This document shows, piece by piece, positions 45,090 through 54,166 of a stretch of DNA of 64,000 bases. Made by a program: the position numbers and the translations under genes. This DNA comes from Pseudovibrio sp. Ad37 (lineage in GTDB: Bacteria; Pseudomonadota; Alphaproteobacteria; Rhizobiales; Stappiaceae). The notes beneath the pieces were generated by a model. The model worked only from the letters and a program-made list of their open reading frames with translations, made no database searches and was not told the origin of the DNA. The number at the start of each line of letters is the position of its first letter. Within the stretch, counting starts at the first letter, position 1. The DNA is taken from contig NZ_LMCF01000004.1 of NCBI RefSeq assembly GCF_001623075.1, forward strand, positions 38,206 to 102,205, given 5' to 3'.

Positions 45090-45622
45090 ACACTCCTGTA
45101 TATGTCATCAAACCGGGAGGGCACCCCCAAGAAACAAAGCTAGAGGGAGCAGAGAACTTCAAATACTTATCCCCCTGCCCTCAACCCCGCATATTCTCAG
45201 TGTTGTGCTCACGTATTCGGGCAGCTGGTGGACCGTCCATCAGTGCGGCGTGGGCTGGGCGGAGCTACCGGGTGAAGTAACGCATCACCCGGCGGGTTCG
45301 TTGAAACACCCCTTGAAAGTCTTTAGTGCAGGGACCAAGCGGAAGCTGGTCACCCGATGGGCGTCTACACTGGCAGGCGTTTAGCTATCACCGACAATCG
45401 CATCTGCCTCTGGCCGGTGTGCTTGTTGCTGATGGTGCCTGCTCCCAATGCCTTTCGGAGGAGATCTTGTTTCATACAAAAACGCCCGGGCAAGGCGAGC
45501 AGCCAATGCCGAAGAAACTAATTTACTCACAATGCGCAGGCACTGCCTGCTCGCCTTGCTCACTCCCGAACTTTCGGGAACCCATGCTTCAACACTGCTG
45601 GTAAAGCCATGCGGTGCTAAAA
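45090..45622. other. intergenic stretch holding repeat copy A
   Basis: About 530 nt between the hydroxylase promoter and the sodC stop. Most of it is repeat copy A (45211-45599). Frames within it (for example 45326-45604) have no start site or family support. Confidence 0.6.
45211..45599 (+). repeat. structured dispersed repeat, copy A
   Basis: Shares collinear blocks with copy B (63345-63785, minus strand). The 5' block starts ACGTA, with TGGGCGG and a hairpin CCGGGTGA / TCACCCGG (45268-45292) closing the loop AGTAACGCA. The 3' block (45476-45598) has an outer stem GCAAGGCGAGCAG / CTGCTCGCCTTGC (45490-45502 with 45547-45559), a conserved single-stranded CCAATGCCGAAGAA, an inner hairpin GCAGGC-ACT-GCCTGC that competes for part of the outer stem, and a last hairpin TCCCGA / TCGGGA (45564-45579). 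No protein or known RNA family recognised. Confidence 0.75.
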
Positions 45623-46231
45623 CTATTTGCCGTCACTAGGTGTTTCTTCAGGGTAGCTCTGGAAACTATCTGCATTTTGCTTGATCGGCACAATCACGCC
45701 ACAAGCAATCCGCCCTCCCGCATCACCAGTTGGCTGGCTGTGATAGTCGTCCGGATCAGCATGAACAATCAGCGCCCTGCCCGGACCACCAATGAGGCTG
45801 TCCTTGTCATCGGGAGCCAGGTCTAAGATTTCGGAGAAATACTCGACGACAATCTTTCCATTCTCGGGAACATGAAGATTTGGAAGATCGCCCGCATGCG
45901 GACCATCAGGAACTTCAATCCCGTGCTCATGCCCTTCAGGTGCGAAATGACCACCAGCAGCCGAAAAGGTTGGCTCACATAGGCCCGTTTCATGAACATG
46001 GAACCCATGCACACCAGCAGGCAAACCATCAAAGGCCGCAGTAATATGGAGCGTCTGGCTCAAAGTCTCAGTCAACACCACACGGCCAACCTGCTTGCCA
46101 TCAACGTCTTTCATAATGGCAACGGCAGTCGGCCCAGCAGGCACCTGATCTTCTTTAGAAGCCATCGCAGCAAAACTCGCAACAGCAAACCCGGCTGCAA
46201 CAACTGCTGCCAATCCACTCAGCTTCATCAT
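45623..46231 (-). CDS. sodC: periplasmic Cu/Zn superoxide dismutase
   Basis: A 202-residue exported enzyme: signal peptide to about residue 25, then GVHGFHVHETGLCEP, AGGHFAPEGHEHG and HADPDDYHSQPTGDAGGRIACGVI, giving the copper and zinc histidines and the disulfide cysteines. It removes superoxide in the periplasm. Start ATG 46231 or 46228 after AGGAG. Single-gene unit; repeat copy A points towards its 3' end. Confidence 0.95.
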   Translation of the reverse strand: MMKLSGLAAVVAAGFAVASFAAMASKEDQVPAGPTAVAIMKDVDGKQVGRVVLTETLSQTLHITAAFDGLPAGVHGFHVHETGLCEPTFSAAGGHFAPEGHEHGIEVPDGPHAGDLPNLHVPENGKIVVEYFSEILDLAPDDKDSLIGGPGRALIVHADPDDYHSQPTGDAGGRIACGVIVPIKQNADSFQSYPEETPSDGK

Positions 46232-46370
46232 CCAAAAACTCCTGAAAGCGCTCTATCCACGCGCAGAGTATTCAGCGTTGAGGCCACATCAAAATCACTC
46301 TTGAAACCTCGGTAAACCAACACCGCTTACCCAACTGATAAGTTGACCAGTCTTGGTTACACCTTCAAAA

Positions 46371-46404
46371 GAAAACCCGGATCAGAACCAATCTGACCCG
46401 GGCT
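46371..46404 (-). terminator. tyrA terminator
   Basis: Read on the minus strand: CCCGGGTCAG, loop, CTGATCCGGG, then TTTTCTTTTG. It ends the chorismate-mutase-hisC-tyrA series. Confidence 0.8.
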
Positions 46405-46429
46405 AAACTATTTCAAAACCAGCAAGATC

Positions 46430-47365
46430 TTATTCAGCTGGCTCACCTTTTTCGTTCTCACGACCAAAGTTCGGCGCCGCAGATTCCTGACCTGCTTCAA
46501 CAAGCTGATGGCGAATATCTTTGGTCCGTGCAAACAGCTTGAACAAGGCATCGCCATCACTCCACCGGATCGCACGCTGCAAGGCAGACAGATCCTCAGA
46601 AAAGCGAGACAGCATTTCAAGAATGGCTTCTTTGTTGTTCAGGCACACGTCGCGCCACATGGTCGGGTCAGAAGACGCCAGACGTGTGAAGTCACGGAAA
46701 CCGGAAGCCGAGTATTTGATCACTTCTGACTTGGTCACCGTTTCCAGATCATCAGCCGTACCAACAATGTTGTAGGCAATGATATGCGGAAGGTGAGACA
46801 CAACAGCCAACACAAGATCGTGGTGCTCAGCATCCATGGTGTCCACATGAGAGCCACACGCTTCCCAAAAGGCAGTCAGACGCGCGGTAGCACCCGCATC
46901 ACTGTCGTTGTCTGGCGTAAGAATGCACCAGCGGTTCTCAAAAAGAGAGGCAAAACCAGCATCAGGACCGGAATACTCAGTACCAGCAACCGGATGGCCT
47001 GCAATAAAATGCACACCGTCCGGCATATGCGGCTTCATCGCTGAAATAACGGAGGCCTTCACAGAACCTACGTCAGTCACAATCGCCCCCTCAGCTAAAT
47101 GAGGGCCAATAGTTTTCGCCACGGCTCCACATGCACCAACCGGTACACAAACGATAACAAGGTCTGCCCCTTTTACGGCTTCTGCTGCGTCCAGATAATA
47201 TCGGTCCCCAAGTTTCAACTCTTCCGCACGCTTCAGAGTAACTTCTGAGCGTGTGGATATAACAATTTCACCCGCCAGCTTTTCGCGGCGCATGACATGC
47301 GAAAGAGATGAGCCGATCAGACCGATACCAATCAGTGCGACCCGGCTAAACAAGGGTTCAGACAT
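46430..47365 (-). CDS. tyrA: prephenate/arogenate dehydrogenase
   Basis: A 311-residue NAD(P)-dependent dehydrogenase with the dinucleotide motif GIGLIGSSLSHVM near the start, the FIAGHPVAGTEYSG catalytic His segment and DAEHHDLVLAVVSHLPH. It oxidatively decarboxylates prephenate or arogenate towards tyrosine (TyrC-type in alphaproteobacteria). It is the third gene after chorismate mutase and hisC, 18 nt after hisC. No ACT domain is visible. Confidence 0.93.
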   Translation of the reverse strand: MSEPLFSRVALIGIGLIGSSLSHVMRREKLAGEIVISTRSEVTLKRAEELKLGDRYYLDAAEAVKGADLVIVCVPVGACGAVAKTIGPHLAEGAIVTDVGSVKASVISAMKPHMPDGVHFIAGHPVAGTEYSGPDAGFASLFENRWCILTPDNDSDAGATARLTAFWEACGSHVDTMDAEHHDLVLAVVSHLPHIIAYNIVGTADDLETVTKSEVIKYSASGFRDFTRLASSDPTMWRDVCLNNKEAILEMLSRFSEDLSALQRAIRWSDGDALFKLFARTKDIRHQLVEAGQESAAPNFGRENEKGEPAE

Positions 47366-47383
47366 GGAGACCTTCTATTAGAA

Positions 47384-48484
47384 CTACTTCAGAAATTCAG
47401 AGAGAGCTGCAACAACATCTCTGTTGGCTTCCTCACTGCCGATTGACATGCGCAAGGCATTGTCAAATCCATAGGCTTTCACCTGCCTCAGCACACACCC
47501 GCGTTCCAGCAGGAAGGCATCCGCATCGACAGCCCGCTTCCCCTGTTCCTCAGGGAAATGGATCAGAATGAAATTGCCGACACTTGGCGTTACGTCAAGA
47601 CCTAGTTTGGTCAGTTCGTTAACTACCCACGGCAACCATTCGTTATTGTGGCTAACTGCCTGCTCAATAAACGCCTGATCACGCACAGCAGCAGCACCAG
47701 CTGCAATCGCAGCAGCATTCATGTTAAACGGCCCGCGAATACGGCCCAGCGCATCAATGATGTGCTCAGGACCATACGCCCAGCCAACACGCAGCGCTGG
47801 CAGACCATAAGCCTTGGAGAACGTCCGTGTCATAACAACATTTTCGGAGTTCGCAACAAGCTCAATACCGGACTGATAGTCATTCCGGCGCACATACTCA
47901 GCATAGGCTGCATCGAGAACCAGAATACAGGTCTTCGGCAACCCGGCGTGCAAACGCTTAACTTCGTCGAACGGAATATAAGTGCCGGTCGGGTTGTTCG
48001 GATTGGCCACAAAAACCATTTTGGTTTTCTCGGTCACACGTTCCAGAATGGCATCCACATCCGTTTTCAGGTCTTTTTCTGGGGCAACAACAGGTGTCGC
48101 ACCAGCTGCGTGGATTGCAATCTTATAAACAAGGAAGCCGTGCGTGGTATAAATAGCCTCATCACCTTCACCCAGATAGGCATAGGCCAGCAGGCTCAGC
48201 ACTTCGTCAGAGCCACAGCCACAAATGACGTGATCTGGGTTCAGGCCGTATACTTCACCAATTGCTGTGCGAAGTTCGCCAGCGCTACCATCAGGGTAAA
48301 ACTGAAGCTCGGAAATGGTGCGGTAAGCTTCAAGCGCTTTTGGGCTCGCACCTAAAGGAGATTCATTGGAAGAGAGCTTATGTAGTTTATGGCCACCATT
48401 TGCCTTCGCCTTACCGGGTACATACGGATCAATTGCCAACACACCAGCACGAGGGACAGGGCGTACTACCTGCTCTTCCATCAA
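47384..48484 (-). CDS. hisC: histidinol-phosphate/aromatic aminotransferase
   Basis: A 366-residue class-I PLP aminotransferase. Lysine lies in [17 protein letters not shown], the substrate-binding head is [12 protein letters not shown], and [11 protein letters not shown] is the conserved turn. HisC enzymes act on histidinol phosphate; in this gene order (chorismate mutase, hisC, tyrA) it is more likely to aminate phenylpyruvate/prephenate in aromatic synthesis. Both may be served. Confidence 0.92.
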   Translation of the reverse strand: MMEEQVVRPVPRAGVLAIDPYVPGKAKANGGHKLHKLSSNESPLGASPKALEAYRTISELQFYPDGSAGELRTAIGEVYGLNPDHVICGCGSDEVLSLLAYAYLGEGDEAIYTTHGFLVYKIAIHAAGATPVVAPEKDLKTDVDAILERVTEKTKMVFVANPNNPTGTYIPFDEVKRLHAGLPKTCILVLDAAYAEYVRRNDYQSGIELVANSENVVMTRTFSKAYGLPALRVGWAYGPEHIIDALGRIRGPFNMNAAAIAAGAAAVRDQAFIEQAVSHNNEWLPWVVNELTKLGLDVTPSVGNFILIHFPEEQGKRAVDADAFLLERGCVLRQVKAYGFDNALRMSIGSEEANRDVVAALSEFLK

Positions 48485-48513
48485 CTCATTCCTTTATTCA
48501 AAAAACACGCAAT

Positions 48514-49395
48514 TTAACCAACTGCGTCTGCTTCACTATCAAATTCATCATCTAGGTCAAGCGGCGCGGGGTATCCACCGACATATCTAAGTTTATCCGG
48601 CGTCGCCTCAGCAGCTTCAAAGAAAGTCGCCAGCTCCTGCTCGGATATATTCCCCGGAACAGCTAATAGCGCATCTACGCCTTCAAAACTGCGATAAAAA
48701 CTCAACACTTCTATACCTTTGTGCATCAATGAGCTCGGTATAGCTCCCGTCCAGCGCACATCGTAAACACAAATATCCGGCTTCTCAGTTTCAGCAGTTT
48801 GAGCCGCAACCACAACAGCAGGCAGATCAGCAGGCCTGTCCTGAACAACCAAAAACGGAAGCCTTGCAATAATCGAAGGACCATTGGTGCCATCATCCCG
48901 TGCGCCCATGCCACGCCACCAAGGCGTTTCTGCACGTTCTTCAAGCCCGATCACACCAAGATCGACCTGTGAATAATCAACCGCCGCAAGCACAGCAGAG
49001 GGGTCTATCTCGCGTTGCTGTTCAATGGCGTAACCAAAATAGAAGCGTGTCAGCTCACTCATTGCGAGTCGATCTGCACTTCCATCAAGATGTACACGAT
49101 AAGTTGTCTGGGCATTTGTGAGCGAAGAGATTATCTCACGCCAAATATGCTCCAATGACATAATAGGCAGAACACCGCGATGGTTCTCAACCAACCGTCG
49201 CATAATATCTGCTTCACGAGAGGGCCTAAAAACAGCATGCATAGAACCTTGTTCAGCTTTTGCCGCAACAATATGCTCAATCAGGTCAGCACGCTCCATA
49301 AGCAAGGCATGCAGTTTATCATCAACTTCATCTAGTTTATCGCGGACTTGAGACAAGCTCATTTTTGAATCCGAAACTGATGAAGACCCAGACAT
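48514..49395 (-). CDS. chorismate mutase with degenerate C-terminal domain
   Basis: A 293-residue protein. Residues about 12-105 are an AroQ chorismate mutase (LSQVRDKLDEVDDKLHALLMERADLIEHI, FRPSREADIMRRL, IWREIISS), converting chorismate to prephenate. The remaining 185 residues (ELTRFYFGYAIEQQREIDPSAVLAAV, DLGVIGLEERAETPWWRGMG, DALLAVPGNISEQELATFFEAAE) look like a shortened prephenate-dehydratase/ACT-type fold without clear catalytic motifs. It could be regulatory. First gene of the aromatic series and divergent from metX. Confidence 0.88.
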   Translation of the reverse strand: MSGSSSVSDSKMSLSQVRDKLDEVDDKLHALLMERADLIEHIVAAKAEQGSMHAVFRPSREADIMRRLVENHRGVLPIMSLEHIWREIISSLTNAQTTYRVHLDGSADRLAMSELTRFYFGYAIEQQREIDPSAVLAAVDYSQVDLGVIGLEERAETPWWRGMGARDDGTNGPSIIARLPFLVVQDRPADLPAVVVAAQTAETEKPDICVYDVRWTGAIPSSLMHKGIEVLSFYRSFEGVDALLAVPGNISEQELATFFEAAEATPDKLRYVGGYPAPLDLDDEFDSEADAVG

Positions 49396-49566
49396 TGCAC
49401 TAACCCACTCGAATTATTGAACAGAACCTATGTAAATTCATAGGAAACAACGACGGTGAAAGCAAAAGAAAACGTTGACACACTGCCAATTGGCACCTAG
49501 CAAAAACTCTCTTGCAATCCTTTAGAGGAACACCCAATTCGCCTTCACAACACCGCGGAAGAAAAC

Positions 49567-50796
49567 ATGACTGAGACTGCCAGCGCAAAACCGGAGAAGA
49601 CTCCGAATATCTCACCCTCAACACAAGCCAGTGTTGCAGCGGCACAGATGGATATGCCTGCCAGCAAGCTCATGCGATTTGGTTCAGACAATCCTCTCCG
49701 GCTTGATGAAGGTACAGAACTCGCCCCTTGGCAGATTGCTTATGAGACCTATGGCGAGCTGAATGAAGACAAGACCAACGCCATTCTTGTGTGCCACGCC
49801 CTCACAGGCGATCAGTATGTTGCCTCTGAGAACCCCGTAACCGGCAAGCCCGGCTGGTGGTCCATGATGGTTGGTCCTGGTCAGCCAGTAGACACCGACA
49901 AATACTTCGTCATCTGTGCAAACGTGCTCGGCGGCTGCCTCGGCACCACTGGTCCTGCATGTACCAATCCGGAAACCAATGAGGTTTACGGGCTCGATCT
50001 GCCTGTCGTCACAATCGGCGATATGGTGCGCTCCCAGGCAAAACTGGTTGAAGCGCTCGGTATCGAAACTCTTTTCGCAGTTGTCGGCGGCTCCATGGGC
50101 GGCATGCAAGTGCTGCAATGGGCATCTGCCTATCCAGAAAAGGTATTTGCAGCTGTCCCAATCGCTGCAGGTCCACGCCACTCCAGCCAGAACATTGCCT
50201 TCCATGAGGTAGGCCGTCAGGCTGTCATGGCGGATCCAGACTGGTGCCACGGACAATATGCAAAAGAAGGCAAGCGCCCTATGAAGGGCCTGTCTGTTGC
50301 CCGCATGGCAGCACACATCACCTACATGTCTGATGAAAGCCTGCACAGCAAGTTTGGCCGCAACCTGCAAGACCGCTCAGCCATCACTTTTGGCTTCGAT
50401 GCAGACTTCCAGATCGAAAGCTATCTGCGCCATCAGGGCATGACTTTCGTCGATCGCTTCGACGCAAACTCGTATCTCTATGTAACCCGCGCGATGGATT
50501 ACTTTGATCTCGCAGCAGCACATGGCGGCAAACTGGCCAACGCATTCTTACATAGCACAACCCGTTTCTGCGTCATGTCGTTCACAACGGACTGGCTTTT
50601 CCCAACCTCGGAAAGCAAAGACATTGTACGAGCCCTCAACGCAGCTGGAGCAAACGTCTCCTTTGTTGAAATCGAGAGCTCACGCGGACACGATGCATTC
50701 CTTCTTGATGAACCTGAACTGTTCAAAACAATGCGTGGCTTCCTGACAGGAGCAGCAAAAGCCAGAGGTATTCCCGCACCGGGAAATGGTGATTGA
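49567..50796 (+). CDS. metX: homoserine O-acetyltransferase
   Basis: A 409-residue alpha/beta-hydrolase with [12 protein letters not shown] (nucleophile Ser), catalytic aspartate and the final [14 protein letters not shown] histidine. It acylates homoserine at the start of methionine synthesis. The approximately 30-residue N-terminal extension ([14 protein letters not shown]...) is non-conserved. It is 43 nt upstream of metW and divergent from chorismate mutase. No clear SAM riboswitch is seen here, in contrast to metZ. Confidence 0.95.
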   Translation: MTETASAKPEKTPNISPSTQASVAAAQMDMPASKLMRFGSDNPLRLDEGTELAPWQIAYETYGELNEDKTNAILVCHALTGDQYVASENPVTGKPGWWSMMVGPGQPVDTDKYFVICANVLGGCLGTTGPACTNPETNEVYGLDLPVVTIGDMVRSQAKLVEALGIETLFAVVGGSMGGMQVLQWASAYPEKVFAAVPIAAGPRHSSQNIAFHEVGRQAVMADPDWCHGQYAKEGKRPMKGLSVARMAAHITYMSDESLHSKFGRNLQDRSAITFGFDADFQIESYLRHQGMTFVDRFDANSYLYVTRAMDYFDLAAAHGGKLANAFLHSTTRFCVMSFTTDWLFPTSESKDIVRALNAAGANVSFVEIESSRGHDAFLLDEPELFKTMRGFLTGAAKARGIPAPGNGD

Positions 50797-50839
50797 CCGT
50801 AACACTGAGCAGTAAGCTTCATCAGAAAGCAGATTCATT

Positions 50840-51463
50840 ATGACAAAACATGATTTGAGTAATGTACGCGGCGATCACCGAATTCTCTGCGATTTTGTAG
50901 CATCGGGCTCACGCGTTCTGGACATCGGTTGCGGCACTGGCGAACTTCTGGAACTGCTGATCGATACACGCGGCGTTGATGGCCGTGGCTTCGACACCTC
51001 GCAAAAAGGCGTGAATGAAGCCGTTGCCCGCGGGCTCTCCGTCGTGCAAGGCGATGCAGACAACGATCTTGCAGCCTACCCGGACGATGCTTTCGATTAC
51101 GCAATTCTAAGCCATACGCTTCAGGCGACAATGGACCCAAAACAGGTTCTTGAGCAGTTACTGCGCATCGGTAAGAAAGTCGTCGTGTCCTTCCCGAATT
51201 TCGGCCACTGGCGCAACCGTATGCAGCTGCTCTTCAAAGGCAGAATGCCCGTCACCGACTATCTGCCTTACGAGTGGTACGACACACCAAACATCCACTT
51301 CTGCACGATCCGTGACTTTGTTGCTCTCTCTGAAGAAGTCCATGCTAAAGTAATTAAGGCAGAAGCTTTGGATGCCAGAGGTCAGCGCATTGGGTTCAAC
51401 GCACCATGGTGGGTCTGGAACCTGATCGGCGATCAGGCCGTCTTCCTTCTGGAACGGAAGTAA
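50840..51463 (+). CDS. metW: methionine biosynthesis protein MetW
   Basis: A 207-residue SAM-dependent-methyltransferase-fold protein. LDIGCGTGELLELL is the SAM site; VDGRGFDTSQKGVNEAVARGLSVVQGDAD and VSFPNFGHWRNRMQLLFKGRMPVTDYLPYEWYDTPNIHFC are diagnostic of MetW. It partners MetX in homoserine acylation in many proteobacteria. It follows metX in an operon. Confidence 0.95.
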   Translation: MTKHDLSNVRGDHRILCDFVASGSRVLDIGCGTGELLELLIDTRGVDGRGFDTSQKGVNEAVARGLSVVQGDADNDLAAYPDDAFDYAILSHTLQATMDPKQVLEQLLRIGKKVVVSFPNFGHWRNRMQLLFKGRMPVTDYLPYEWYDTPNIHFCTIRDFVALSEEVHAKVIKAEALDARGQRIGFNAPWWVWNLIGDQAVFLLERK

Positions 51464-51470
51464 TCAAAAC

Positions 51471-52271
51471 TCAGCTTTCGCCCTCGTTGGCGAAAGTTCC
51501 TTCTTGCTGGCGACTGTGCCCGTTCATCGCCTGCGCACCAGCAGTCTTTCCATTTGGTAGAAAGACGGGCCGCAAGACCCGCGTCACGTGGCTCGCTTTC
51601 ATCGGAATACCACGGTACACCTGCTTCTCAGCTTCAGTGACCAGCAACCCCGCAAACGCAGACCAGGCCACCGCCCCTAAACGCTCAAAACTGCGCGCAT
51701 TCTTCAAAACCATTCTCGAATTTGTCGGCGGCACAAACAGCGCCTCTTCCCGCGACACAACTGAAAGGTGATGATTGCTCAGGAAGTTATCGAGCTGCGG
51801 CCTTGAATAAGGACGACCATACCCAAACGGTGAAACCTCTGACCGTGCCCACGCACCACGTCGATTGGGAACAATCACAATCACCCGCCCACCCGGAGAC
51901 AAGACCCGGTAGACTTCATCCAACAACGCCCCAGGCTGCCCTGCCATCTCCAACGAATGCACGAGTAAGATGCGGTCAATGCAGGAATCTGGAAACGGCA
52001 GCTGACTATCTTCCATCAGGAAGGCTTTGTTTGGCACTTCAACTTCACGCGGCCACTTCACCACGCCTTGCGCAGCAGGCATTCCGGCAAACACACGATT
52101 GGTCTTTTTCAGGTAAGGCCTCAGATAAGGAGCGGCATAGCCAATACCCAGCAAACTCTGACCATGCATTTCTGGCCAAAGCATTTTCACGCGGCTCCCA
52201 ACCAACACCCGAAGCATCCGTCCAAGTGGCAGGTCGTAGAACTCTTTTAAGTGAGTAACATCAAGATACAA
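51471..52271 (-). CDS. class I SAM-dependent methyltransferase
   Basis: A 266-residue methyltransferase. The SAM site is SLLGIGYAAPYLRPYL, the acidic/post-motif is RILLVHSLEMAGQPGALLDEVYRVLSPGGRVIVIVPNRRGAWARSEVSPFGYGRPYSRPQL. Genes of this type lie between metW and gloB in related genomes; the substrate is unknown. Convergent with metW, divergent from gloB. Confidence 0.85.
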   Translation of the reverse strand: MYLDVTHLKEFYDLPLGRMLRVLVGSRVKMLWPEMHGQSLLGIGYAAPYLRPYLKKTNRVFAGMPAAQGVVKWPREVEVPNKAFLMEDSQLPFPDSCIDRILLVHSLEMAGQPGALLDEVYRVLSPGGRVIVIVPNRRGAWARSEVSPFGYGRPYSRPQLDNFLSNHHLSVVSREEALFVPPTNSRMVLKNARSFERLGAVAWSAFAGLLVTEAEKQVYRGIPMKASHVTRVLRPVFLPNGKTAGAQAMNGHSRQQEGTFANEGES

Positions 52272-52454
52272 CTGGTTCTCCGCGCGTTGCCTTCTCTTAT
52301 CATGGGGTGCAAGAGCCTTGGGCGCAACGCCTCTTCCTGACGATTTGCAAGCTTAAATCAACCACACCCAGAGTTTTATGAGTTTGCAGTTGAATTTGAC
52401 AGCTTGTCCTCTCATGATCTCACAAAGATATACTGTATGCTTGGGAGCTGGTTG

Positions 52455-53228
52455 ATGATTGAAGTTGAAGTTCGGCAGTTTGTTTGTCTGAAAGATAATT
52501 TCGGCGTTCTCGTTCACCACCCCGACAGCGGTTGTACAGTCGCAATTGATGTTCCAGAAGCAGCCCCCTACTTACAGGTTCTGGAAGAAACCGGTTGGAA
52601 CCTGACCGACATTCTCATCACACACCATCACTGGGACCATATCGGCGGAATGGCTGAACTCGTTGAGAAGACAGGTGCAAAGGTAACCGGGCCAGAACGC
52701 TCCCGCCAACACATCACGGGCATGAACCGCTTTGTAGAGGATGGAGATGACATTCTCGTCGGCCCAATTGCAGTCAAAGCCATAGGTACACCAGGCCATA
52801 CACTTGATCATATCTCCTGGTGGTTCCAGGAGGCAGGCATTGCTCACACAGGCGACACACTCTTCGCCCTCGGTTGCGGCCGTGTTTTCGAAGGCGATCC
52901 CGAAATGATGTGGGCCTCTCTGAGCCACCTGGCAAACACATTACCACCCGAAACAAGGATCTATTGCGGTCACGAGTACACGTTGGCCAACGCCAAATTC
53001 GCTCTCACGATCGACCCAAATAATCAGGCATTGCAGGAACGTACAAAACGCATCGAAGCGCTCCGTGAAGTCGGTCGCCCAACCCTGCCAACCTCCATGG
53101 CAGCCGAGCTTTCAACCAATCCGTTTTTGAGAGTCCGAGATCCTCTCGTCCAGAAAAACCTCAACATGGTCAACGCTGAACCAGTTGATATATTTACAGA
53201 AATACGCCGCCGCAAGGACAACTTCTGA
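52455..53228 (+). CDS. gloB: hydroxyacylglutathione hydrolase
   Basis: A 257-residue glyoxalase II of the metallo-beta-lactamase fold: ITHHHWDHIGGM binuclear zinc motif, GTPGHTLDHISWW, TGDTLFALGCGRVFEGDPEMM and the GHEYTLANAKFA substrate segment. It hydrolyses S-D-lactoylglutathione to complete methylglyoxal detoxification. ATG 52455 follows GGGAG; the open frame starts 17 codons before. Overlaps the DUF985 gene by one base. Confidence 0.95.
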   Translation: MIEVEVRQFVCLKDNFGVLVHHPDSGCTVAIDVPEAAPYLQVLEETGWNLTDILITHHHWDHIGGMAELVEKTGAKVTGPERSRQHITGMNRFVEDGDDILVGPIAVKAIGTPGHTLDHISWWFQEAGIAHTGDTLFALGCGRVFEGDPEMMWASLSHLANTLPPETRIYCGHEYTLANAKFALTIDPNNQALQERTKRIEALREVGRPTLPTSMAAELSTNPFLRVRDPLVQKNLNMVNAEPVDIFTEIRRRKDNF

Positions 53229-53671
53229 TGCCGCTCGACCAGATTACCTCCTCAGCAACCGCTGAAGAAATCATCGCTGAACTGCAAATGAAAGAGCATC
53301 CGGAAGGCGGCTACTACACCGAAACCTTCCGGGATGAAGAAGGCCCTAGAGGCCGTGGCTATTCAACAGCGATCTACTATCTCCTAAAGAAGCACCAGAG
53401 ATCTCACTGGCACCGGATCGATGCAATTGAGACATGGCACTATTACGGCGGCGCCCCACTCTGCCTTTCCATCAGCTCCGAAGAAGGCAGCCAAAACGAC
53501 ATCATCCTCGGCATGGATGTATTAAACGGCCAACGCCCTCAAGGCATCGTACCTCGCCATGCATGGCAGTCCGCACGAAGCCTCGGCGAGTGGACATTAG
53601 TCGGTTGCACAGTTGCTCCAGGATTCCTCTTCGATGGCTTCGAGCTAGCACCATCAGACTGGAATCCTTGA
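53228..53671 (+). CDS. cupin DUF985 family protein
   Basis: A 147-residue RmlC-like cupin: MKEHPEGGYYTETFRDEE, STAIYYLLKKHQRSHWHRIDAIETWHYYGG, and GWTLVGCTVAPGFLFDGFELA match DUF985. Metal-binding and enzymatic role unknown. Its ATG overlaps the gloB stop by one base (TGATG), so it is made with gloB. Confidence 0.88.
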   Translation: MPLDQITSSATAEEIIAELQMKEHPEGGYYTETFRDEEGPRGRGYSTAIYYLLKKHQRSHWHRIDAIETWHYYGGAPLCLSISSEEGSQNDIILGMDVLNGQRPQGIVPRHAWQSARSLGEWTLVGCTVAPGFLFDGFELAPSDWNP

Positions 53672-54166
53672 GCCAAAGTCATCAAATCGCGCAATATAGG
53701 CCTCGATAATCTTGACCAAACCTCAAAGAAATCTGCCCGCAATTTTAGACAAAAGACGCATAAGACCTGCCCGGAAATCCTCGTAGATACAGAGACTTGT
53801 TGGTTAACTGCAGGACTCTGGAAAATTTTTCTGCGCATAAACTCTATGGTTTTTCCGCAGATACAGTTGAGAGATCATACAGTTTAGCAACTCACGGCTC
53901 ACACCCAAGACGTGCAAATTTTATGGCATCAAAGCATAACGTCGTAATCATTATCTTCGCGTTATCAAAACCTTACATACCCGATAGCTGAACCCGGTAA
54001 CAGCTTCTACTCACCTAATAATCAGGAACACCTGTAAGTAGCTCAACTATCCCGATTAATAACTCAGCACTCAATCCTCAATCACCACTTGCGTTGCTGG
54101 CTCTCCTCGGTAGATTGCCCAGCATAGGCGCTTTATGCGCCCGAACACACATTTGGAAGCTAATCT
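53672..54166. other. argG upstream region
   Basis: About 495 nt of AT-rich DNA without a convincing frame (a plus-strand frame at 53797-53991 has no family features). It must hold the argG promoter; no ARG box or riboswitch can be asserted by eye. Confidence 0.45.

Noticed and set aside
45211..45460. tRNA, RNase P or tmRNA hidden in repeat copy A
   Set aside because: No cloverleaf, no RNase P core motifs and no tmRNA-like ends; the element does not fit these families.
45326..45639. Overlapping plus-strand frames in repeat copy A
   Set aside because: One frame gives a peptide partly shared with the translated copy B (ARARRAANAEE-like), but the second copy is not open over the same length and conservation follows RNA-type stems, so I treat it as non-coding.
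49396..49566. SAM riboswitch in front of metX
   Set aside because: The leader lacks the CGTGG/CCACG and AAACAAGT...CTAAAG blocks that are clear before metZ.
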